A stretch of DNA of 64,000 nt from Clostridia bacterium (GTDB lineage: Bacteria > Bacillota > Clostridia > Lachnospirales > Lachnospiraceae), in contig CAJTFD010000014.1 of the NCBI GenBank assembly GCA_910575625.1, positions 1 to 64,000 of the forward strand, in the 5' to 3' direction. Below, in pieces: positions 16,665-25,255 of the stretch. The translations under genes were made by a program, and so were the position numbers. A model generated the notes under the pieces. That model made no database searches and was not told where the DNA came from. It worked only from the letters and a program-made list of their open reading frames with translations. Every line of letters starts with the position of its first letter. The first letter of the stretch is position 1.

Positions 16665-18329
16665 ATGGAACAGGAAACCGTATCCAAGAATTTTATCGAG
16701 CAGATGATCGACAAGGACCTAGAGGAAGGGGTGTATGACAGCGTCTGTACCCGTTTCCCGCCGGAGCCCAACGGTTATCTGCACATCGGACATGCAAAAT
16801 CGATCCTGCTGAATTACGGGATCGCCCGTAAATACAACGGGAAGTTCAACATGCGTTTTGACGATACGAACCCCACGAAGGAGAGAGTGGAATTTGTGGA
16901 GTCCATCAAGGAGGACATCCAGTGGCTGGGGGCGGACTGGGAAGACAGGCTGTACTTTGCCTCGGATTATTTTGAAAAGATGTATGAGGCGGCGGTCGCC
17001 CTGATCAAAAAGGGGAAAGCCTATGTCTGTGATCTGAGCGCGGATGAGATCCGGGAGTACCGGGGCACGCTGACTGAGCCGGGAAAAGAAAGCCCGTATC
17101 GAAACAGGAGCGTGGAGGAGAACCTGCAGCTGTTCGAGGCGATGAAGAACGGAAGAGTGGCGGACGGGGAGAAAGTCCTGCGTGCCAAGATCGACATGGC
17201 TTCCTCGAACATGAACATGCGCGATCCGGTGATCTACCGGGTGGCCCACATGAGCCATCACAACACCGGGGATCAGTGGTGCATCTATCCGATGTATGAT
17301 TTTGCCCATCCGCTGGAGGATGCGTTCGAGGGTGTGACCCATTCGATCTGCACCCTTGAGTTTGAGGACCACAGGCCCTTGTATGACTGGGTGGTCCGCG
17401 AGGTGGGATTTGAGCGTCCGCCCCGTCAGATCGAGTTTGCTAAATTGTATCTGACGAACGTGGTGACGGGCAAGAGATACATCAAGAAGTTGGTGGAAGA
17501 CGGCATTGTGGACGGCTGGGACGATCCCCGTCTGGTGTCCATCGCCGCCCTGCGCAGGAGAGGTTTTACGCCGGAGTCGATCCGGATGTTTGTGGAGCTG
17601 TGCGGTGTGTCCAAGGCACAGAGTTCCGTGGACTATGCCATGCTGGAATACTGTGTCCGTGAGGATCTGAAATTGAAGAGGGAGCGGATGATGGCTGTCT
17701 TAGATCCGATCAAGCTGATCATCGACAACTATCCAAAGGGTCAGACGGAAGAGCTGGAAGTGGCCAACAATCTGGAAAATGAAGAGCTGGGGAGCCGGAC
17801 CGTGACCTTCGGGCGGGAACTGTACATTGAGCGGGAAGACTTCATGGAGGAGCCTCCGAAAAAATATTTCCGGCTGTTCCCAGGCAATGAGGTCCGTCTG
17901 ATGCAGGCGTATTTTGTAAAATGCGAGAGTTTTGTCAAGGATGAAAACGGCAATGTGGTGGAAGTGCACTGTACCTACGATCCGGAGACGAAATGCGGGA
18001 GCGGTTTTACAGGCCGCAAAGTCAAAGGGACGATCCATTGGGTACATGCCCAGGATGCGGTGCGGGCTGAGGTGCGCCTGTATGAGAACATCATCGACGA
18101 GGAAAAGGGTGTGTACAACGAGGATGGTTCCCTGAATCTGAACCCGGATTCTCTGATCGTCAGGCAGGCTTACCTGGAACCGGCCCTGGCGCAGGCGAAA
18201 CCTTATGACAGTTTCCAGTTCGTGCGCAACGGATATTACTGCGCGGACGCCAAAGATTTCCGGGAAGACGCGCCGGTATTTAATCGGATCGTGTCCTTAA
18301 AAAGTTCTTTTAAACTGCCAAAAGCATAA
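16665..18329 (+). CDS. glnS: glutaminyl-tRNA synthetase
   Basis: A 554-residue class I synthetase that charges tRNA-Gln with glutamine. The class I motif HIGHA is at residues 40-44 after [16 protein letters not shown] follows, and [19 protein letters not shown] is the GlnRS-type segment; the KMSKS position reads [10 protein letters not shown]. The C-terminal beta-barrel anticodon-binding domain is complete. Many Firmicutes use GatCAB instead, but GlnRS occurs in many Clostridia. A GGAGG site precedes the ATG. A probable 6S RNA gene lies immediately downstream. Confidence 0.95.
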   Translation: MEQETVSKNFIEQMIDKDLEEGVYDSVCTRFPPEPNGYLHIGHAKSILLNYGIARKYNGKFNMRFDDTNPTKERVEFVESIKEDIQWLGADWEDRLYFASDYFEKMYEAAVALIKKGKAYVCDLSADEIREYRGTLTEPGKESPYRNRSVEENLQLFEAMKNGRVADGEKVLRAKIDMASSNMNMRDPVIYRVAHMSHHNTGDQWCIYPMYDFAHPLEDAFEGVTHSICTLEFEDHRPLYDWVVREVGFERPPRQIEFAKLYLTNVVTGKRYIKKLVEDGIVDGWDDPRLVSIAALRRRGFTPESIRMFVELCGVSKAQSSVDYAMLEYCVREDLKLKRERMMAVLDPIKLIIDNYPKGQTEELEVANNLENEELGSRTVTFGRELYIEREDFMEEPPKKYFRLFPGNEVRLMQAYFVKCESFVKDENGNVVEVHCTYDPETKCGSGFTGRKVKGTIHWVHAQDAVRAEVRLYENIIDEEKGVYNEDGSLNLNPDSLIVRQAYLEPALAQAKPYDSFQFVRNGYYCADAKDFREDAPVFNRIVSLKSSFKLPKA

Positions 18330-18369
18330 AAAAAAGAGGGATCATAGAAAAATTTACCGCGTATGCTTC

Positions 18370-18398
18370 TTGTCAAGTCGCATAGAATATAGTATAAT
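18370..18398 (+). promoter_or_regulatory. strong sigma-A promoter of the 6S-like RNA
   Basis: TTGTCA and a perfect TATAAT are separated by 17 bases. Transcription would start near 18405, just before the 5' strand of the closing stem of the RNA below. Confidence 0.8.
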
Positions 18399-18404
18399 AT
18401 GATC

Positions 18405-18634
18405 CAACAGATAAAGATTGCCTGGAATGTGCGATATCCCCTATTATTTTGAACCTACATTTACGTTCATGGGATTCCTAGATCATCAGATGGATGTCAG
18501 ACCTCTCGTTGTGGTAGGCAGAGATCTGGTTGCGGTTACCCACCTAGCAGTTTTAGCTAGGCGTCAAAATATAGGAAAACGGCATTTCGGGTTTACGAAG
18601 GATGAAAAAGAGAGTCAGCGATGGCTCTCTTTTA
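18405..18634 (+). ncRNA. ssrS: 6S RNA (ssrS-like)
   Basis: This intergenic stretch behaves as a structured RNA gene. It has its own strong promoter and ends in a hairpin (AAAAGAGAG/CTCTCTTTT, 18606-18633). The 5' CCTGGAATGT (18421-18430) pairs with GCATTTCGGG (18582-18591) over ten base pairs to close the molecule. A long internal rod is formed by TGGG/CCCA and CTAGATC/GATCTGG, with unpaired regions on each side, one of which carries the small hairpin CCTAGC/GCTAGG. A long duplex with a large central bubble, about 190 bases between the outer stem ends, is the 6S RNA architecture that binds sigma-A RNA polymerase by mimicking open promoter DNA. An 83-codon frame overlapping it has no ribosome site and is not credible. 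Confidence 0.75.
18605..18634 (+). terminator. intrinsic terminator of the 6S-like RNA
   Basis: A nine-base-pair stem, AAAAGAGAG with CTCTCTTTT, closes a ten-base loop and ends in TTTT. Confidence 0.75.
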
Positions 18635-18673
18635 TCCATATTATGACAGAGTTTTTATGCGGAGGATAAGGAT

Positions 18674-19735
18674 ATGGGGGTAGATAAGAGGAGTTTTGGG
18701 CAGACGGCGGCAGGGGAGGCAGCGTCTCTCTATCATCTGGAAAATAACAGCGGTGCGTACATAGAGGTGACGGACTTCGGCGCGAGCCTGGTCAAAGTGA
18801 TGGTGCCAGATCGGGACGGGAAACTTGTGGATGTGGTGTTGGGCTGCGATGACGTGAGCGGTTATGAGACGGGGGACGCCTATTTCGGCGCGGTGATCGG
18901 GCGCAACGGCAACCGCATCGCGGGGGCGCAGATGCAGATCAGCGGCTGTGTATACCGGCTGGTGGCAAACGACGGGGAAAATAACCTGCACAGCGGGCCG
19001 GATGGATATGAGCGGCGTCTGTGGAGGGAGGCAGGGATAGATCAGCGGAAAAACAGCGTGACATTCAGCCTGCTAAGCCCGGATGGCGACCAGGGATATC
19101 CGGGCGCCCTGCATATCCTGGTCCAATACCGGTTTTCCGATGCAGATGAGATCATCATCTCTTATATGGTAAACAGCGATGCGGACACCGTTGTGAACCT
19201 GACCAACCACAGTTATTTTAATCTGGATGGGCAGGACCAGGGGAGTATCTGCGACCACTGGGTGACTTTACAGGCCCATGGGTATACGCCTGTTAAAGAC
19301 AGCGGCGGGATCCCCACGGGGGAGATTTTTCCGGTTGAGGGCACGCCCATGGACTTTACCAGCGGACGGCGTGTGGGAGAGGAGATCGACTCCGGCTATG
19401 ATCAGCTGGATCACATGGGCGGTTATGACCACAATTTTGTCTGTGACGGATACCGGGAGGGTGTCAGACGTGCGGTAGCCCTGGCGCGGGGGCCGAAGAG
19501 CGGCATCACGATGAAAGTGGTCACGGATCTGCCCGGCATGCAGTTTTACACAGGCAATTTCCTGGACGGGAAGGTGGGCAAAGGCGGGCATATCTATCAG
19601 AGGAGGGACGGCTTCTGTATGGAGACCCAGTTTTTCCCAAATAGTATCAATGAAGAGAGTTTCGGATCACCTATCTTGGAGGCGGGGAAGACGTATCGGT
19701 CGGCCACGTCCTACTGTTTTGGTGTAAAGGGATGA
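18674..19735 (+). CDS. aldose 1-epimerase (galactose mutarotase)
   Basis: A 353-residue beta-sandwich enzyme that interconverts alpha and beta anomers of hexoses. GAVIGRNGNRIAGA near residues 73-86 carries the conserved substrate-binding Arg, NHSYFNLDG near 177-185 carries the catalytic His, and METQFFPNSIN near 316 carries the catalytic Glu. A GGAGG site lies upstream of the ATG. It precedes a YihY-type gene by 17 bases, so the two may be cotranscribed. No galactose-pathway genes lie nearby. Confidence 0.92.
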   Translation: MGVDKRSFGQTAAGEAASLYHLENNSGAYIEVTDFGASLVKVMVPDRDGKLVDVVLGCDDVSGYETGDAYFGAVIGRNGNRIAGAQMQISGCVYRLVANDGENNLHSGPDGYERRLWREAGIDQRKNSVTFSLLSPDGDQGYPGALHILVQYRFSDADEIIISYMVNSDADTVVNLTNHSYFNLDGQDQGSICDHWVTLQAHGYTPVKDSGGIPTGEIFPVEGTPMDFTSGRRVGEEIDSGYDQLDHMGGYDHNFVCDGYREGVRRAVALARGPKSGITMKVVTDLPGMQFYTGNFLDGKVGKGGHIYQRRDGFCMETQFFPNSINEESFGSPILEAGKTYRSATSYCFGVKG

Positions 19736-19752
19736 TCCTATAGAGGTGGTGC

Positions 19753-20580
19753 ATGTTAAGGATCGCGGTTGATATATATTATTTTGTCAAAAAGTTTACG
19801 GACCGTGCATTTAAGGATCACGTGAGTGCATATGCGGCGCAGGCGGCCTATTTTATCATATTGTCCTTTATCCCGTTTGTGCTGTTTTTGCTCACGATCG
19901 TGCGGTATACGCCGCTGACAAAAGATATGGTGGATCAGATGCTGGTGGAGATCTGTCCGGAAAATTTCCAGGGACTGGTGGGCGCGGTGGTCAATGAGGT
20001 CTACGGGAAGACCGGAGCCGTTGTGCCGGTCACATTACTCCTCTCCCTGTGGTCATCCGGGAAAGGCGTGCAGTCGCTGACGAACGGATTGAATAACATT
20101 TACCATGTGGAGGAGACGAGGGGATGGCTCACCACCCGGCTCTGGTCGGTGTTTTATACCCTGGTGTTTGTCCTGGCGATCGTGGCGAGTCTGATCCTGC
20201 TTGTGTTCGGCAATAGTTTACAGAGGAGCCTGACGGCTGAGTGGCCCTGGCTGGGGCGGCTGGTGGCGCAGATCATCGGGGCGCGGATGCTGGGATCTTT
20301 TGGGGTCTTGATGGTGGTCTTTTTGGTGTTTTATAAAGTATTGCCGAATAGAAAGACTACATTTAAGAGCCAGCTGCCGGGGGCTTTTATCACGGCTGTG
20401 GCGTGGATGGGATTTTCCTATGCGTTTTCCCTGTATTATGCGTTCTTCCCGAGCGCGCTGAATATGTACGGCAGTTTCGCCACGATCATACTGATCATGC
20501 TGTGGATGTATATCTGTATGAATATCGTTTTATACGGTGCAGAAGTCAATGTCTATATTGAAGAGCGTCCGTATCTCTGA
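19753..20580 (+). CDS. YihY/BrkB-family membrane protein
   Basis: A 275-residue protein with six hydrophobic segments. The early block AYAAQAAYFIILSFIPF and the central LWSSGKGVQSLTNGLNNIY are typical of the YihY/BrkB family (formerly misnamed RNase BN). Members are integral membrane proteins of uncertain function, possibly transporters of lipids or solutes. It lies between the mutarotase and RNase Y genes. A separate ribosome site (GAGGTG) precedes the ATG. Confidence 0.88.
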   Translation: MLRIAVDIYYFVKKFTDRAFKDHVSAYAAQAAYFIILSFIPFVLFLLTIVRYTPLTKDMVDQMLVEICPENFQGLVGAVVNEVYGKTGAVVPVTLLLSLWSSGKGVQSLTNGLNNIYHVEETRGWLTTRLWSVFYTLVFVLAIVASLILLVFGNSLQRSLTAEWPWLGRLVAQIIGARMLGSFGVLMVVFLVFYKVLPNRKTTFKSQLPGAFITAVAWMGFSYAFSLYYAFFPSALNMYGSFATIILIMLWMYICMNIVLYGAEVNVYIEERPYL

Positions 20581-20674
20581 GGGTTTTTCGCTTTTTCTTG
20601 ACTTTTACTGGAAAACAGTTTAAAATTAGAACTGTTGTGATCGTACAATGATAACTTAATAAGGAGGTGCTCCT

Positions 20675-22240
20675 GTGACAGGTGCAATAGTTGCTGTTAT
20701 TGTAGTTGTCGCTGTGATCGTCACACTGCTTATTGCAATTCCGATTGCTTATAAAACTGCCATCGCCAATAAGGAAAAGGCGGATGCCCAGACCATCGGC
20801 ACGGCGGAAGAGAAAGCGAGAAGCATCATAGATGAGGCGCTCAAGACCGCGGAGACTAAGAAGCGGGAAGCTCTGTTGGAAGTGAAGGAAGAATCCCTGA
20901 AAAAGAAGAATGAATTGGAGAGGGAGACAAAGGAACGCAGGGCTGAGCTGCAGAAATATGAGAAGCGCGTCTTATCAAAAGAAGAATCTGTGGATAAGAA
21001 AGCGGAAGTTGTAGAGAAGCGTGAGGCGGAGTGTGCAGCGAGGGTTGCAAACATACAAAAAAAAGAAGACGAAGTAGAAGGATTACACGAAAAGGGAGTG
21101 CAAGAGCTGGAGAGGATCTCAGGCTTGACCTCCGAACAGGCAAAAGAAGAATTACTGCGGTCTGTGGAAGACGATGTGAAATTTGACGTGGCCAAGCTCT
21201 ATAAGGAATTGGAGGGCAAGGCGCGGGAGGATGCGGACAAGAAAGCAAAGGAGTATGTGGTCGACGCGATCCAGAAATGCGCGGTGGACCATGTGGCGGA
21301 AACCACGATCTCCGTTGTCCAGCTTCCGAATGATGAGATGAAGGGACGCATCATCGGCCGTGAAGGGCGGAATATCCGCACATTGGAGACACTGACGGGC
21401 GTCGACCTGATCATCGACGACACACCCGAAGCGGTGGTGTTGTCTGCGTTCGATCCCATACGCCGGGAAGTGGCGCGGATCGCGCTGGAGAAACTGATCG
21501 TGGACGGTCGGATCCACCCGGCACGGATCGAGGAGATGATGGAGAAGGCGCAGAAGGAAGTGGAGTACAATATCCGGGAAGATGGGGAGGCGGCGGCCAT
21601 GGACGTGGGCGTGCACGGCATCCATCCGGAGCTGATCCGTCTGCTGGGCCGTATGAAATTCCGTTCCAGTTACGGGCAGAATGTGCTGAAACATTCCATC
21701 GAGGTGGCGCAGCTGGCAGGACTTTTGGCTGGGGAGATCGGCGTGGACGTGCGCGTGGCGAAACGCGCCGGATTATTGCATGACATCGGGAAATCCATCG
21801 ACCATGAGGTGGAGGGATCCCATATCCAGATCGGAGTGGACCTGTGTAAGAAGTACAAGGAGTCGCCCGTCGTGATCAACGCGGTGGCGGCGCACCACGG
21901 GGACGTGGAGCCGGAGTCGCTGGTCGCATGTATCGTACAGGCTGCCGACGCTATCTCAGCGGCAAGGCCGGGCGCGAGACGGGAAACTCTGGAGACGTAC
22001 ACCAACAGGTTAAAACAGCTCGAAGACATCACGAACGGCTTCAAGGGCGTGGAGAAATCTTTTGCCATCCAGGCGGGGCGTGAGGTCCGTGTGATGGTCC
22101 TTCCAGAATATATCAGTGATGCGGACATGGTATTGCTGGCCAGGGATATATCCAAACAGATCGAAGCGGAACTGGATTATCCAGGGCAGATCAAAGTGAA
22201 TGTGATACGAGAGAGCCGTGTAGTGGATTATGCAAGATAA
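20675..22240 (+). CDS. rny: ribonuclease Y
   Basis: A 521-residue membrane-anchored endoribonuclease that initiates mRNA decay in Firmicutes. It starts at GTG after AAGGAGG. The domains follow the family order: one N-terminal membrane helix (residues 3-25), a long charged coiled coil to about 190, a KH domain containing [15 protein letters not shown] near 228-242, and an HD domain with [15 protein letters not shown] near 366-380. The length is the usual one. A strong terminator follows, so the transcript ends with this gene. Confidence 0.97.
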   Translation: MTGAIVAVIVVVAVIVTLLIAIPIAYKTAIANKEKADAQTIGTAEEKARSIIDEALKTAETKKREALLEVKEESLKKKNELERETKERRAELQKYEKRVLSKEESVDKKAEVVEKREAECAARVANIQKKEDEVEGLHEKGVQELERISGLTSEQAKEELLRSVEDDVKFDVAKLYKELEGKAREDADKKAKEYVVDAIQKCAVDHVAETTISVVQLPNDEMKGRIIGREGRNIRTLETLTGVDLIIDDTPEAVVLSAFDPIRREVARIALEKLIVDGRIHPARIEEMMEKAQKEVEYNIREDGEAAAMDVGVHGIHPELIRLLGRMKFRSSYGQNVLKHSIEVAQLAGLLAGEIGVDVRVAKRAGLLHDIGKSIDHEVEGSHIQIGVDLCKKYKESPVVINAVAAHHGDVEPESLVACIVQAADAISAARPGARRETLETYTNRLKQLEDITNGFKGVEKSFAIQAGREVRVMVLPEYISDADMVLLARDISKQIEAELDYPGQIKVNVIRESRVVDYAR

Positions 22241-22263
22241 TGTGTTACACATAGATATGATCA

Positions 22264-22317
22264 AAAGTGGTACAGGCATTGTAGGCGAAGAGCTTACAAA
22301 AGCCTGTGCCGCTTTTT
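22264..22317 (+). terminator. intrinsic terminator after rny
   Basis: GTGGTACAGGC (22267-22277) pairs with GCCTGTGCCGC (22302-22312), followed by five T. Confidence 0.8.
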
Positions 22318-22372
22318 GTTTTCTGGTCTAAATCCCCAGGATCCCCATAGACTGATAAGAGGTGATCTTGCG

Positions 22373-22954
22373 ATGAAAAAAAATCAGATGGAATTCTTAT
22401 TTGTGGCGGGATTCGTGCTGGGCGTGGCGCTTCCGAATCTTTTGTGGAAGACGGAACTGGAGGAGAGCGGCCTCCCGGGGCTGTATCTGCTGACCCGGGT
22501 CAGCCAGGGGATCCCTGCAGAACCGGAATATTTTTTTTATATATTAAAGACCCGGGGGGCAGTCTATCTGCTCACCATGCTGTGCGGTCTGTCTGTCTTT
22601 GGCCTGCCGGTCTCCGTGGTGTCCTGTGTGTGGATGGGATTCCTGATGGGGGCTGTGCTGACGGTGTCCTTGCTGGAGTTTGGCGTGAGGGGCATGTTTT
22701 TGGCGGTTGCGCTCTTTTTACCCCAATATCTTGTCTATGTGCCGGTATCCCTGGCTCTGTACCGCAGGAGCTTCCAGAGTTCGCTTAGTTACTGGAAAAA
22801 CCAGCGGCTCTCCCAGCAGGACCGCAGAGGATACGGGATCTTCTGCGCCTGGGCGGCGGTGTTTTTGCTCGGGGGGATGGCCCTGGAGGGTTATCTCAAT
22901 CCGGTCCTGATCCAGGTCGTGATAAAAAAAATGCAGTTCTTCCAGGGGATCTAA
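22373..22954 (+). CDS. SpoIIM-like membrane protein
   Basis: I start it at the ATG after AAGAGGTG. The 193-residue product has about five hydrophobic segments and the stage II sporulation protein M (DUF95) style: an early FVLGVALPNLLW helix, a GLPVSVVSCVWMGFLMGAVL segment and a final helix near the C-terminus. SpoIIM takes part in septal peptidoglycan removal during engulfment in endospore formers. Similarity is by pattern only. It could also be a general DUF95 protein. It is followed by a long spacer with a repeat-like hairpin. Confidence 0.65.
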   Translation: MKKNQMEFLFVAGFVLGVALPNLLWKTELEESGLPGLYLLTRVSQGIPAEPEYFFYILKTRGAVYLLTMLCGLSVFGLPVSVVSCVWMGFLMGAVLTVSLLEFGVRGMFLAVALFLPQYLVYVPVSLALYRRSFQSSLSYWKNQRLSQQDRRGYGIFCAWAAVFLLGGMALEGYLNPVLIQVVIKKMQFFQGI

Positions 22955-23192
22955 AACTCTAAAATATTTTTAAAATTACATGATAAATAGAGTATCTGTC
23001 TTTCAACAAAAGCGTTTTAAGGGGCCGGGGGAAAGCGCGATCCCCCGGCGCTTTTGGTACTTTTCTCGCTAGAGGATTTTCAGACACACTCTAAAGGGGC
23101 ATCAACTATTTATGGATTTTATATTTCATTTTTTGGCAAAACGGGGTATAATCACATATAGAAGAAAGTATATATAATGGAGGTAAAGCTGT
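22955..23192. repeat. spacer with GC-rich hairpin and a partial copy of the palindromic element terminus
   Basis: The hairpin GCCGGGGG/CCCCCGGC sits within AAAGCG...CGCTTTT near 23010-23055. It is followed near 23080-23095 by CAGACACACTCTA, matching the right terminus of the element at 15.1 kb. The stretch may be a degenerate third copy. The upstream hairpin may also end the SpoIIM-like transcript. Confidence 0.5.
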
Positions 23193-23549
23193 ATGAGCGG
23201 ACGTTTAGATTCTGACTTAGGACAGATCGTCATTGATCCGGATGTGCTTGCGATGTACGCAGGGAGTGTTGCCGTGGAGTGTTTTGGTATCGTGGGGATG
23301 GCGGCCATCAGTATGAAAGACGGGCTGGTGAAGCTGCTCAAGAAGGATAGTCTGAAGCATGGGATCAACGTGAAGATCGAAGATAACAAGATCCGTCTCA
23401 CCTTTCATGTGATCGTGGCGTACGGCGTGAGCATACGCACAGTCGCAGATAATTTATTTAGCAGTGTGAAATATAAATTAGAAGCCTTCACCGGATTAGA
23501 GGTCTCCAAGATGACCCTGTTGGTGGAAGGTGTCCGGGTGATCGATTAA
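23193..23549 (+). CDS. Asp23/Gls24-family envelope stress protein (YloU-like)
   Basis: A 118-residue Asp23-family protein. The pattern IVIDPDVLAMYAGSVAVECFGIVGM at the N-terminus and VKYKLEAFTGLEVSKMTLLVEGVRV at the C-terminus is typical. These proteins associate with the envelope and respond to alkaline or envelope stress. It directly precedes the DAK2-domain kinase gene, the same order as yloU-yloV in Bacillus. Confidence 0.9.
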   Translation: MSGRLDSDLGQIVIDPDVLAMYAGSVAVECFGIVGMAAISMKDGLVKLLKKDSLKHGINVKIEDNKIRLTFHVIVAYGVSIRTVADNLFSSVKYKLEAFTGLEVSKMTLLVEGVRVID

Positions 23550-23567
23550 TTGAAGGAGGACCTTGTT

Positions 23568-25244
23568 TTGAGTACAAATACGATAGATGCCAGGATGCTG
23601 GGAAAAATGTTCCTTGCCGGGGCCAGGAACCTGGAGACGAAGAAAGAGTGGATCAATGAACTGAATGTATTTCCGGTGCCCGACGGGGACACAGGGACCA
23701 ACATGACACTGACCATCATGTCTGCGGCCGCGGAGGTGGGTAAGATCGAGAACCCTACCATGGAGACGCTGGCTAAAGCGATCTCTTCCGGCTCCCTGCG
23801 GGGTGCGCGGGGCAATTCAGGCGTGATCCTATCCCAGCTTTTGCGGGGATTTACGAAGGTGATCAGTGAAAAAGAGGAACTGGACGCGGCTGTCCTGGCT
23901 GCGGCCATGGAAAAAGGCGTGGAGACGGCCTACAAGGCGGTCATGAAGCCAAAAGATGGGACGATCCTCACCGTGGCCAAGGAGGCGGCGGCCAAGGCCA
24001 GCGAACTGTCGGAGACGGCCGAGGACCTGCAGCCGTTCCTGGAGGAGATCCTTTCGTGCGCCGAGGATGTACTGGAGAGGACGCCGGACATGCTCCCGGT
24101 GCTCAAGGAAGCCGGGGTGGTGGATTCCGGCGGACAAGGTTATGTGGAAGTGCTGCGGGGTGCGCTGGATGCGTTCTTGGGTAAAGAGGTAGCGGATACC
24201 GTAAAGATCCCGGAAGTGTCCGTGTCGCCGCTGCGCGTGAGCACGCCGGCCCAGGAGGAAGAGATCCGTTTCGGCTACTGCACGGAATTTATCGTACTCT
24301 TGGAAGATCCCATGAGCACGGAGACGGTCCAGGGCTTCAAAGACTACCTGAGTTCCATCGGGGATTCCCTGGTGGTGGTGGCGGATGAGGAGCTGGTGAA
24401 AGTCCATGTGCACACCAATGATCCGGGCCTGGCCCTGCAGAAAGGGCTGAGCTACGGCCAGCTCTCCCGTATGAAGATCGACAATATGCGGGAGGAGCAC
24501 CAGGAGAAACTTTTCAGGGAGGCGGAAAAAGCCGCGCAGCTGCAGGCCCAGGAGGAGACAGGAGAGAAAGAACAGATAGAACTAAAAGACGTGGGCTTCA
24601 TCAGCGTGTCTGCAGGCGCGGGCATGAAGAAGATCTTCCAGGAGCTGGGTGTGGACTATCTGATCGAGGGCGGCCAGACGATGAATCCCAGCACAGAGGA
24701 TATGTTAAATGCGATCGACCAGGTCCCGGCCAGGACGATCTATATCCTGCCGAATAACAAGAATATCATCCTGGCGGCCAACCAGGCTCAGGCCCTGACA
24801 AAGGACAAGAAGATCATCGTCATCCCCACGACCACGATCCCCCAGGGGATCACGGCCATCTTGGATTATGTGCCGGAAAAAGACGATGAGGAGAACACCC
24901 AGTCCATGATCGAGCAGATGGGATACGTCAAGACCGGTATGATCACCTATGCAGTGCGGGATACGAAGATCGACCATAAAGAGATCCACCAGGACGACAT
25001 CATCGGGCTGGGGGATGAGGGGCTCCTGGCCGTGGGACAGGACATTGAGCAGGCGGCCCTGGATTCCGTTGCGGCCCTGGTGGACGAGGACTCGGAGCTG
25101 ATCAGCATCTACTACGGGGAACAGGTAAATGCTGAGAAAGCAGAGGAGCTGCTGGCGGCCATTGAGGAAAGATACCCGGACTGTGATGTGGAGCTCAATG
25201 ATGGCGGACAGCCGATCTATTACTATGTCCTCTCCGTGGAGTAA
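23568..25244 (+). CDS. fakA: fatty acid kinase subunit A / DAK2-domain protein (YloV/FakA)
   Basis: The TTG start has GGAGGA seven bases upstream; the reading MSTNTIDARMLGKMF fits family N-termini better than an in-frame TTG at 23550. The 558-residue product opens with a DAK2 (dihydroxyacetone kinase L-type) ATP-binding domain, with NVFPVPDGDTGTNM near residues 33-46 binding Mg-ATP and GARGNSGVILSQLLRG near 78-93. A middle domain and a DegV-like C-terminal domain follow. FakA phosphorylates FakB-bound fatty acids from outside sources for phospholipid synthesis. It sits between yloU and recG as in other Firmicutes. No fakB is in the window. Confidence 0.92.
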   Translation: MSTNTIDARMLGKMFLAGARNLETKKEWINELNVFPVPDGDTGTNMTLTIMSAAAEVGKIENPTMETLAKAISSGSLRGARGNSGVILSQLLRGFTKVISEKEELDAAVLAAAMEKGVETAYKAVMKPKDGTILTVAKEAAAKASELSETAEDLQPFLEEILSCAEDVLERTPDMLPVLKEAGVVDSGGQGYVEVLRGALDAFLGKEVADTVKIPEVSVSPLRVSTPAQEEEIRFGYCTEFIVLLEDPMSTETVQGFKDYLSSIGDSLVVVADEELVKVHVHTNDPGLALQKGLSYGQLSRMKIDNMREEHQEKLFREAEKAAQLQAQEETGEKEQIELKDVGFISVSAGAGMKKIFQELGVDYLIEGGQTMNPSTEDMLNAIDQVPARTIYILPNNKNIILAANQAQALTKDKKIIVIPTTTIPQGITAILDYVPEKDDEENTQSMIEQMGYVKTGMITYAVRDTKIDHKEIHQDDIIGLGDEGLLAVGQDIEQAALDSVAALVDEDSELISIYYGEQVNAEKAEELLAAIEERYPDCDVELNDGGQPIYYYVLSVE

Positions 25245-25255
25245 GGAACGGTAAG

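Noticed and set aside
18418..18669. An 83-codon frame between glnS and the mutarotase gene
   Set aside because: It lies across a promoter-hairpin-terminator unit that fits 6S RNA, has no ribosome site and crosses the terminator.
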